In this document: in pieces, positions 20,670-28,562 of the stretch | Layout of the letters: every line of letters begins with the position of its first letter | How positions within the stretch are numbered: the stretch's first letter is position 1 | From: Sphingobacterium sp. | GTDB taxonomy: Bacteria > Bacteroidota > Bacteroidia > Sphingobacteriales > Sphingobacteriaceae | DNA length: 64,000 nucleotides | Direction: 5' to 3' | Assembly (NCBI GenBank): GCA_031277685.1 | Contig: JAITLV010000044.1 | Location: forward strand, 62,001-126,000 | Notes under the pieces: generated by a model | What the model was told of the DNA's origin: nothing | The model's database searches: none | Seen by the model: the letters and a program-made list of their open reading frames with translations, nothing else | Translations under genes and position numbers: made by a program

Positions 20670-21122
20670 ATGAAAAGCTTATTTATAGTCCTATTCGCAA
20701 TGATGATGCTAAATAGTTGCGGTCAAAAACCAACTATTTCTACAGCGACACAAGTACACATAGGTAAAATGAAATTAACAGGAGACAAGGAGATTGATAA
20801 CCAGATTATAAATCTTACAAAATCAATGGAAAATTATATGAATGAAGCAAATCCTTCCTATACTCAAAGTGACATCGATAGCTGTGCGTCTATATTAGTT
20901 GACTATACAGTAAATATATATAAGACTCAATCGAAACAAGAAGGAATGGAAACTGTAAAATCGGCCATCCTTAAATTGAATGCCCTGAATGATAAATGTC
21001 AAGAAAGCCTGATCGAAACGGGGGAGCGGGAGCAGATTGCAGAAATAATAATTTTGGCAAGCCATAAGATGAAGTATAATTCCATGGATGATGACATTAC
21101 CGAGGAGTGGAGAGAATGGTAA
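20670..21122 (+). CDS. hypothetical lipoprotein
   Basis: MKSLFIVLFAMMMLNSCGQKP lipobox from ATG 20670. Confidence 0.65.
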   Translation: MKSLFIVLFAMMMLNSCGQKPTISTATQVHIGKMKLTGDKEIDNQIINLTKSMENYMNEANPSYTQSDIDSCASILVDYTVNIYKTQSKQEGMETVKSAILKLNALNDKCQESLIETGEREQIAEIIILASHKMKYNSMDDDITEEWREW

Positions 21123-21214
21123 AATAAAACGGTTGAATTAAATCGGCTACAGTTTCCCGTAACCAATCCTACTTTCAAACCAATACCTTAGCCTTAACAA
21201 AGTAATCATCTTGA

Positions 21215-21463
21215 AAGTTAATAGCTGTAAACCTATTCATTCAACATACCACAACCAACTCTAGTGTTCCAATAGCTGCCAATGTTGTCATCGGTACCAT
21301 TGTCTTTAGCGATATAGGAGCGAGCTATGTCGGTTTCTTTGGCGGTCACTTTAACAGCTATGAGAAGACAATGGCGGAAATGTTTAAATTTGACTGGAAA
21401 TTTGGTAAGTTTAGTGCTAATACAACATCAAAATATGCACCAGTTATTTCTTTGTCAATTTAA
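21215..21463 (+). pseudogene. orphan ORF fragment without start codon, possibly a polymorphic-toxin C-terminus
   Basis: Open frame KLIAVNLFIQHTTTNSSVPIAANVVIGTIVFSDIGASYVGFFGGHFNSYEKTMAEMFKFDWKFGKFSANTTSKYAPVISLSI*; overlaps the next small gene. Confidence 0.3.
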
Positions 21464-21746
21464 AGGAGAAGAGTATCTATCAATCAGCACCTTAGAAGAG
21501 GTAATGACCATCGTGGAGCATTATAAACCAGAAAACTGGAACGAATTTGAAAAGTACCTACGACGTGATGATCCTCTAGGCTATAACGAGTATCTTGCTG
21601 AATTGTATGATGTAAGCTTGCCCTTCGATAAGAGAAAATTAAAATCATTACGAATAGATCGTTATAAGTATAAGGTTCTTGAAACTGTTTTGTTTGAACA
21701 ATTACAGCATTTTAAGTTTCAAAAAATTAATTTCAGGCTGTCCTGA
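21435..21746 (+). CDS. small hypothetical protein; 3' end runs into the repeat
   Basis: MHQLFLCQFKGEEYLSISTLEEVMTIVEHYKPENWNEFEKYLRRDDP...; last codons (KINFRLS) lie in the 96-bp repeat. Confidence 0.5.
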   Translation: MHQLFLCQFKGEEYLSISTLEEVMTIVEHYKPENWNEFEKYLRRDDPLGYNEYLAELYDVSLPFDKRKLKSLRIDRYKYKVLETVLFEQLQHFKFQKINFRLS

Positions 21747-21821
21747 TCAAACAATTGCGCCCTTAAATCTAAGCCCCTTAATGAGAATAGTAATATTAGC
21801 AAGAATGCCGGATAGTACCTG
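21726..21821. repeat. 96-bp direct repeat copy 2 (SMP-30 5' fragment)
   Basis: 93/96 identical to 10065..10160, same orientation. Confidence 0.92.
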
Positions 21822-21863
21822 GCCGGGAATACCAGTCTAGATAACGCGCTGATAAAATGATAA

Positions 21864-21915
21864 CAAACACAGTTGAGGTAAAAAGATCAATTCCTTTTGC
21901 CTTTAACTGTGTTTG
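21864..21915. terminator. long imperfect hairpin between convergent genes
   Basis: CAAACACAGTT...AACTGTGTTTG, 11-bp perfect outer stem with further inner pairing. Confidence 0.5.
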
Positions 21916-21940
21916 GATAATTTGCCTTGTGATTATCTTG

Positions 21941-22366
21941 CTATGTAGTTTTTGCGGTAATCAGTAAATTCTTTAAGCGGTCTTTTTCGTAAAATACGAG
22001 AATAAAATTAAGGATGGATACAACCATTCCTGAAGCAAAAAATCCGGGATGCACGGGTGGCATATCATGAACAATATGGATCAAAAATATATTGACCGCA
22101 AAGGGTAGGTAGAAGAGAAGGCCAATCCACCAGTATTTTTTTGTAAGTAGAAGTACACCGACCAGCAATTGTGCTAATCGGACAAAGACACCGAGGTAGC
22201 TCATCATAATTGCATCATGCAGGTCGCGAAATGTTTTTCCGAACAGTAGAATACCTTCGCTTGCAGGATTATAGGCTTCTGTCAGCATGGTGTATGTCCC
22301 GATAGTGCCGAACAGTAGAAGAATGGCAGCAAAAATATACCGTAGTATGATCATGGTTCTTTTCAT
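21941..22366 (-). CDS. small DoxX-like integral membrane protein
   Basis: Four TM helices; adjacent to the XusB-like lipoprotein gene. Confidence 0.6.
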   Translation of the reverse strand: MKRTMIILRYIFAAILLLFGTIGTYTMLTEAYNPASEGILLFGKTFRDLHDAIMMSYLGVFVRLAQLLVGVLLLTKKYWWIGLLFYLPFAVNIFLIHIVHDMPPVHPGFFASGMVVSILNFILVFYEKDRLKNLLITAKTT

Positions 22367-22434
22367 GATATAGAATTTATAAGTTAAAAAAGGTAGCAGT
22401 CACGGATGAGCAATACAGTTGTTAAAGCAATACG

Positions 22435-23706
22435 TTATTTTAGTTTTAGGATATGTGACATGCCCGTAGTCGTCACGGTTTTGCTTTTGCTCAGATTACT
22501 TAAATTGATCTTATTGATGTAATTGCTCGTTTTGTTGGCAAATGGAATATAAGCAAACCCATTTGAGAAATAGCATTTTGCAACTTTTCCTCCTATGGTA
22601 TACTCGTCGTCTATTTTCGTGGCTGTTTTCGTATTTAGATCAAAACTCCACCAGCGGAAAATAGCATCTGTATTGAAAGAATAAGGGTTGGAAGGATCGA
22701 GTTTTGTCGGGTCAAGAACATTGGCCAGGAATTTTCCGTTTCCGTAATATTCAAAATTTGTAACTGGGTTGCCGTTGCCCTGTGAAGCTGCTTCCAGATC
22801 AAAATAATAATCTGGATCGAAAACGGTTGATCCGTTCTTGATACGCAAAAGACATGCGGGCTTACCGATGATATTTCTGGCCCCGCCAAATACATTATGA
22901 CACAGGACATAAATATCTCCATTTTCTGTTTTATTCATGTAGTATACACCACCGCCCGTATTCCAGGCACCAGTAAAGGATCCTCGTTTGTCGCTGATGA
23001 CTTTAACCAAGGCAGCACTATTGTTATTCGATGAATTATTCACCTTGGTAAGGTCTATTACAAGGATATCACATGTGGTGGTTGCTGGAGTAAACGTATT
23101 AAAGTCATTCATGTAATATAATGCTGCATACATATAATTGCCATTGATTATGATTTCTGTGACACCTTCGGCCTGGATCTTTGCTCCTGTAGTTGGAAAG
23201 TTGGTTACCGTTCCGATCTTTGACAGCGATGATAAGTCGATAAGCCCGGTTTTTGTCATCGTGGAAGGATTAAAGATAACGATCTTGCCCGATCCGCCGA
23301 TATAGGCTGTGTTTTCATCTTTAAAAGAAATATTACCCTGAAAGCCTAACTCAGGAACCATGATAGCTCCTTTTTTCTCACCATTATTATCATTTGATAA
23401 TGTCCATTTACTGATCGAGTTATTCTGATAGTCGTTTACATAAACAGCACTTTTAAATGCATATACCCCTCCTGAATGGGACGCTGAGATTTCGTGAGCT
23501 TTGGTATTGTCGGTCGGTCCACTGACATCCGGCGATTCGATTTTCTGCATATATGCGGCGTAAGATCTGCCATCCGTATTTTGAGGCCTTGTAATCAAAG
23601 CGTAGCTCGCACTGTCCTGATCAGGTGCTGGTTTTTCGGTGTCGTCATCTTTGCAGGATACCAATGCTAGCATGATAAAAGCTAATAGCGAAAATGTGTT
23701 TTTCAT
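22435..23706 (-). CDS. DUF4374-like (XusB-like) surface lipoprotein
   Basis: Lipobox LALVSCKDD; shares (D)IYxL...P...RIK.G...FDPDYYFDLEAASQG...YGNGKFLA with the proteins at 35144 and 39616. Confidence 0.75.
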   Translation of the reverse strand: MKNTFSLLAFIMLALVSCKDDDTEKPAPDQDSASYALITRPQNTDGRSYAAYMQKIESPDVSGPTDNTKAHEISASHSGGVYAFKSAVYVNDYQNNSISKWTLSNDNNGEKKGAIMVPELGFQGNISFKDENTAYIGGSGKIVIFNPSTMTKTGLIDLSSLSKIGTVTNFPTTGAKIQAEGVTEIIINGNYMYAALYYMNDFNTFTPATTTCDILVIDLTKVNNSSNNNSAALVKVISDKRGSFTGAWNTGGGVYYMNKTENGDIYVLCHNVFGGARNIIGKPACLLRIKNGSTVFDPDYYFDLEAASQGNGNPVTNFEYYGNGKFLANVLDPTKLDPSNPYSFNTDAIFRWWSFDLNTKTATKIDDEYTIGGKVAKCYFSNGFAYIPFANKTSNYINKINLSNLSKSKTVTTTGMSHILKLK

Positions 23707-23730
23707 TTTTATTGATTTTATATGATATGT

Positions 23731-26106
23731 TTAATGAATTGAATACGTAATCTTTCCATAAATACTCCGTCCCGGTTTTTGAACGGAAAAGTTGTCATAC
23801 ACCCGGGTATTACCTAAATTCTTACAGTCTACCGCCAAACTCCATTTCTCATGTATTGGATAAACCAATACGGAGAAGTCATTGACAAATTGGGAAGGGA
23901 TAATGGTCTTAGACGTTTTTATACCGTTCATTGCCCAAGTGAGGAAATAGTCATGCACATAGGATCCCGTATATAAAAGACGTATAACATAAGATTTTTT
24001 ACGCCCTGCATACAGCGTGTAAGACATTTGGGAATTACCAAATAAATAAGGGGTGTTTGGAAGTCTGGCTCCAATATATTCAGAGGTAAATATACCCGAG
24101 TCGTCTACTGCTCTTAACCTTGAATCGAGATAGGTCGTATTCAAATTGAGATATAGCCTTGGATGAAACCTATATTCCAGAAACCATTCGCCACCGATAG
24201 TAGATGTATGAAATAAATTGGTGTAAGTGGCAAGCGCATTTGAAAAGGAAGTTAAAAGAATCTTATTTTTTGTACTACGGTGGAAGACTCCTAACCCTGT
24301 AAAAAGTTTACGGTTAGATGATCTGTATTGTATTTTGAAATTAAGATTATGGCTTTTAGCGGACCTGAGATTGGGGTTTGGGCTGACCGTGATGTAGTCC
24401 CCAAAAATTTCCCTGCCATCAGGTTGACGAACAGTATATTCGTATCCAGGGAAAATGGATAGCTTAGAATTTACGATGCCTTTAAATGTCTGACCAAAGC
24501 CTATATCAGAGGAAGTCGAACTGTTGAACTTATCAAATTCATTGTTAATTTTAAAGCTGACTCCCTTTACTTTACTGTAATAATGTTTGATCGAAGTATT
24601 TGTAATGAGGCGATCTGCCAAAAATCTTGACTCAAGTGCCGTTCCAAAAAAATTGTTTAAAAGTAACTGGGGTACTTTAAAGGGATCTTCCTTGTATGTG
24701 CTCGTGCCAGCTTTGTCTTCTCCGTTCAACGTTCTTTTTGTGGTCAGGACATTAAGGTTGACTTTATATCGGTCACCCAGGTCAAAAAATACATTTTCTC
24801 TTGCGTAATATATATGTTGATTGGTTTTTGGCGTACGGCCTTGTGTATAGAGTCCGCTTTCACCTTTATTCTTTTTTTCGGCAAATCTGCCATCCCAAAA
24901 ATAGACGCGCGCAGCAATATCTTCGAAATAGGTCTGTTCAAAATTGTATCCGAAAGTGGCATCAATATTCCAACGGCCTTTGTGTAAATCTGCTTTTTTC
25001 CAATTGAGTGCAATCCCATTGGTATGTTCTCTTGAAAAGGGCTCTCCCCAGGGATTTATGGCTGTAATACCGTGCTGCCATTCTTTATAGGTACGCGTAA
25101 AGGAAGAAATCAATTTGATGTTATCGGCCCAGCGTTGGTCTTTGATGCCAAGCTGTACTTTGGCCAAGGTAAAGTCATATCGGTCGTTAAATCTTTTTGC
25201 CCGACCCTTTATTGTGTTGAACAGATCGTCAACCACGACATCCACATCATCCATCCAGTAATCATTGTTCGAATGTCGCTGTACAGCATCTACTGTGGCA
25301 AATATGTGTTTATTTTTGAAAGGGGACCCAGCGCTGCTGACAGTGACTTCATGGGAGTTCCATGAACCGAACATATAACCCATTCCTAAATAATTCTTTT
25401 CATTTTTTTTGGTGACAATATTGATGACTCCCCCTAATGCGTCGGAGCCAAACTGTACAGGAATCAGTCCTTTATAGGTTTCGATGCGTTCGATCATATG
25501 GAGCGCGAGGTTTTGAAGGTCAAACCCACGCCCCAGTAGGTAGACAGGAATTTCGTCCACAAATACTTTGACATCCTTTCCATCGATGCCATTGATAATC
25601 ACGTTGAGATCACTTCCCATACCGCCCTGTTGCTGTATTCGTAGTCCAGGAGTTAAATTTAAGGCTTCCACCAGTGTCTTTGACGTATTTCGAAGTTGTT
25701 TTAAGTCAATCACTGTCGGTGCATAGTAGGATTCTCCGAGCACTTTAACCGCACTCCGTCTATCAACTAATACTTCCGCAAGTTTATTGACTTTTTCGTC
25801 GAGATAAACCTTTAGCGTATCCTTCGCTCCGCTGATATTCAGCACAAAACTCTTGTATTGATAGGATGGATGGACTATGTTAACCGTGTATCCACCTTGT
25901 TTTTCTTTGATAATCACTTGTCCTGCTACATTAGTTCGTTGTTGGAACATACGCTGCTGATCGTTTTTTACATCAACATATGCTCCGCTGATCGGTTGGT
26001 TAGCTCTATTCACAATAGAGAGCAAAACTTGCGCGTAGCTTATTTTGCTCCCAGCTAACAATACAATAGCTACTAATCTAAAGAAGTACGTTCTCAACAG
26101 AATCAC
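23731..26106 (-). CDS. TonB-dependent receptor (CarboxypepD-like N-terminal domain)
   Basis: LNLTPGLRIQQQGGMGSDLNVIINGIDGKDVKVFVDEIPVYLLGRGFDLQNLALHMIERIETYKGLIPVQFGSDALGGVINIVTKK plug domain. Confidence 0.93.
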   Translation of the reverse strand: MILLRTYFFRLVAIVLLAGSKISYAQVLLSIVNRANQPISGAYVDVKNDQQRMFQQRTNVAGQVIIKEKQGGYTVNIVHPSYQYKSFVLNISGAKDTLKVYLDEKVNKLAEVLVDRRSAVKVLGESYYAPTVIDLKQLRNTSKTLVEALNLTPGLRIQQQGGMGSDLNVIINGIDGKDVKVFVDEIPVYLLGRGFDLQNLALHMIERIETYKGLIPVQFGSDALGGVINIVTKKNEKNYLGMGYMFGSWNSHEVTVSSAGSPFKNKHIFATVDAVQRHSNNDYWMDDVDVVVDDLFNTIKGRAKRFNDRYDFTLAKVQLGIKDQRWADNIKLISSFTRTYKEWQHGITAINPWGEPFSREHTNGIALNWKKADLHKGRWNIDATFGYNFEQTYFEDIAARVYFWDGRFAEKKNKGESGLYTQGRTPKTNQHIYYARENVFFDLGDRYKVNLNVLTTKRTLNGEDKAGTSTYKEDPFKVPQLLLNNFFGTALESRFLADRLITNTSIKHYYSKVKGVSFKINNEFDKFNSSTSSDIGFGQTFKGIVNSKLSIFPGYEYTVRQPDGREIFGDYITVSPNPNLRSAKSHNLNFKIQYRSSNRKLFTGLGVFHRSTKNKILLTSFSNALATYTNLFHTSTIGGEWFLEYRFHPRLYLNLNTTYLDSRLRAVDDSGIFTSEYIGARLPNTPYLFGNSQMSYTLYAGRKKSYVIRLLYTGSYVHDYFLTWAMNGIKTSKTIIPSQFVNDFSVLVYPIHEKWSLAVDCKNLGNTRVYDNFSVQKPGRSIYGKITYSIH

Positions 26107-26209
26107 GCTGTATCTTTTTGAAATTAATATGCATAGTTATTTTAAGCTGATTTGATGGGACTTTTCCATCCACAGGGGTATGTTTTTTCATGTGTTTAAT
26201 TATATTCTT

Positions 26210-26232
26210 TTATTAAGAATAATTCTAAATAA
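26210..26232. promoter_or_regulatory. putative iron-responsive operator, site A
   Basis: TTATTAAGAAT-A-ATTCTAAATAA; 10 of 11 arm positions complementary; between divergent receptor and AraC genes. Confidence 0.65.
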
Positions 26233-26329
26233 TTTATATTTTTGAACAAAGATAAGCTGGAGGAAGATCAGGACACTCCGCTAGACGGATAAAAAACTCC
26301 GCAAAAAGGATAAATTAAAATCGACACAA

Positions 26330-27310
26330 ATGGATCTTCGTCTAAATAACAATGAACAAGATCGAATTCTTGCAGAGAAAGAATTTGCAGGTAAACACTT
26401 GGTTTACGAAGAGGGGATTACCGAGGTTACGACCAGTCTTGAAGAGTTTTTTGGTAATGGCTTTTACAGGGAAATTTATTTTGATGGGGTACGTATTGGA
26501 TTTGGAAATTCCATGATACGAAATGCGATACAACTCGATTTTGAAAACGATGTTGAAATGGTAGAGATGCATTTTGCGTTAAGGGGTAAAAGTATATCGG
26601 CAACAGATAGGTTCGACAAAGGGACGAGCTTCCTACCCAACCAACACAATATTATCTATACCAATGGTATCAGTGGCAATATGAAATTGGAATGCGCACA
26701 TTATCAACGCTGTGAAGTCAACCTCAATCCACTATTTTTTAAGAAATTTTTCCCTCAGGATAGCCAACTGATGGATAAGTTTCGTGAGGAAATCGAGAAG
26801 GGGACTTCACGGCTTTTGTCTCCATGCCATAACCCGATGAGCCACAAGATGTACGAATTGATTTATGAAATTATGAACTGCCAACGAAGGGGAGTTTTCA
26901 AACGCATATTTCTCGAAGCCAAAGTCATAGAACTTTTGTTGCTCCAACTGGAACAATTTTCCGATGATAGGGAGGTGAGATGCGTTATCAAAAAAAGAGA
27001 AGAGGATAAAGTGCATGCGGTAAGGGAATTTATACTACAGAATCTTGATGCTAACCATTCACTGATCGAATTGGCACATCAAGTCGGCACAAATGAGTTT
27101 GTGTTAAAAAAGGGATTCAAAAGCCTCTTTGGGACGACCGTATTCTCTTTTTGGAATGATGCGAAAATGGAACAGGCCAAGAAGCTATTGATCGAATCTG
27201 ATCTGAATATAAGTGAAGTCGCAGATCTGATCGGATACAAAAATCAGCGCCATTTTTCTTCCGCTTTCAAAAAGAAATTTGGGATGCTTCCGAGCATATA
27301 TAAAAAATAG
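26330..27310 (+). CDS. AraC family regulator (PchR-like)
   Basis: C-terminal HTH LIELAHQVGTNEFVLKKGFKSLFGTTVFSFW...ISEVADLIGYKNQRHFSSAFKKKFGMLPS. Confidence 0.93.
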   Translation: MDLRLNNNEQDRILAEKEFAGKHLVYEEGITEVTTSLEEFFGNGFYREIYFDGVRIGFGNSMIRNAIQLDFENDVEMVEMHFALRGKSISATDRFDKGTSFLPNQHNIIYTNGISGNMKLECAHYQRCEVNLNPLFFKKFFPQDSQLMDKFREEIEKGTSRLLSPCHNPMSHKMYELIYEIMNCQRRGVFKRIFLEAKVIELLLLQLEQFSDDREVRCVIKKREEDKVHAVREFILQNLDANHSLIELAHQVGTNEFVLKKGFKSLFGTTVFSFWNDAKMEQAKKLLIESDLNISEVADLIGYKNQRHFSSAFKKKFGMLPSIYKK

Positions 27311-27427
27311 AACGGTACCTATTTTAATAACAATTGAAATCAATGAGTTTTGCGCTAGCTCTCGTTTGACAGATATGCCCAAAGACTTGAACTAGGGGAA
27401 ATTATAAGCAAAAAATAGGAATGCTAA

Positions 27428-28405
27428 TTATTTTTTCAGATCACTCGGCAATATGCCAAACTTCCGTTTAAATGCAGCCGTAAAATGCTGTGGATTTTTA
27501 TAGCCGATTTCGTAAGCAGCTTCATTGATGTTTAGATTTTCATATTTAATTAAATGAGCAGCTCTTTTCAGTCTACCATCAAGCCAATATTGATATATTG
27601 TCGTCCCGAATAATTTTTTGAATCCCGTATTTAATGTAAATTCATTTGTATTGAATCTATGGGCGAGATCAATCAGCTTACAGTTTTCGTTCAAGTTGTT
27701 TTCAATATATTCTTTTGCAGCATATAGTTTTTCAATTTCGGATTTGGGCGAAGTTTTCGGCGTATGCATGTCTGTGAAACTTTCCAATTGTAAGATCAAT
27801 AATTCTATGATTTTACATTCCAGATAAGTTTTTTTTAATCCGTCATTCCTGTGGCATTGTAGTATATCATTTATTACCTTATGCATTTCGTAATTGATTG
27901 CAATTTGATGATCAGAGATGATATTATAAGTAGCTTTTCGTTCTATTGCATTTCTAAATTCTTCCAATGCAGGGACATCAAATGGAAAATATTTTTTATA
28001 GAATGACGGTAAGAGAATAATCTGGAAAGATTCTGTAGGAGAGCCTATTGTTTCTGTTCGTCCTTCTATTCCGTTCATATAGAAGATATCCTGTGTATTC
28101 GAGCTAACATTTATTCTTTTTTTTGAGTTTTTGTCAATGACGAAGCTGTGTCCCTTAAACATAAAGTGGATTTCTATTGCCTCAGTATCATTGACAAAAT
28201 TCCCTATCATTAGATTATCCAACGCAAGATTACTGTGTGCTATAAATACGCCACCAAATGAGATTTCTCGCACCATACCGCTAAAATAGCTATTATGGTA
28301 TCTCGTGACGGTGTCCCGTACTGGTTCGTCACTCTTTAATTCATAGAACGAAAAGCTTTCAGATTTCAACTCTATTCCGTCTGCTGTACTTATTGAAACT
28401 TTCAT
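27428..28405 (-). CDS. AraC family regulator (PchR-like)
   Basis: LIDLAHRFNTNEFTLNTGFKKLFGTTIYQYW...INEAAYEIGYKNPQHFTAAFKRKFGILPSDLKK. Confidence 0.93.
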   Translation of the reverse strand: MKVSISTADGIELKSESFSFYELKSDEPVRDTVTRYHNSYFSGMVREISFGGVFIAHSNLALDNLMIGNFVNDTEAIEIHFMFKGHSFVIDKNSKKRINVSSNTQDIFYMNGIEGRTETIGSPTESFQIILLPSFYKKYFPFDVPALEEFRNAIERKATYNIISDHQIAINYEMHKVINDILQCHRNDGLKKTYLECKIIELLILQLESFTDMHTPKTSPKSEIEKLYAAKEYIENNLNENCKLIDLAHRFNTNEFTLNTGFKKLFGTTIYQYWLDGRLKRAAHLIKYENLNINEAAYEIGYKNPQHFTAAFKRKFGILPSDLKK

Positions 28406-28495
28406 AGTTGGTCATATTATTGAATTTCGCGTCTTTTTTACTTTGTTTTGCGTTATATCTCCTTCATTATTTACGGTTAGTTTTGCAAAGATAAG

Positions 28496-28518
28496 TTATT
28501 TAGAGTGTTTCTAAATAA
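28496..28518. promoter_or_regulatory. putative iron-responsive operator, site B
   Basis: TTATTTAGAGT-G-TTTCTAAATAA; 9 of 11 arm positions complementary; between divergent AraC and siderophore receptor. Confidence 0.65.
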
Positions 28519-28562
28519 GACTATGTCAAATTATTATTTCGGTTATTAACAATTAGATTAAT

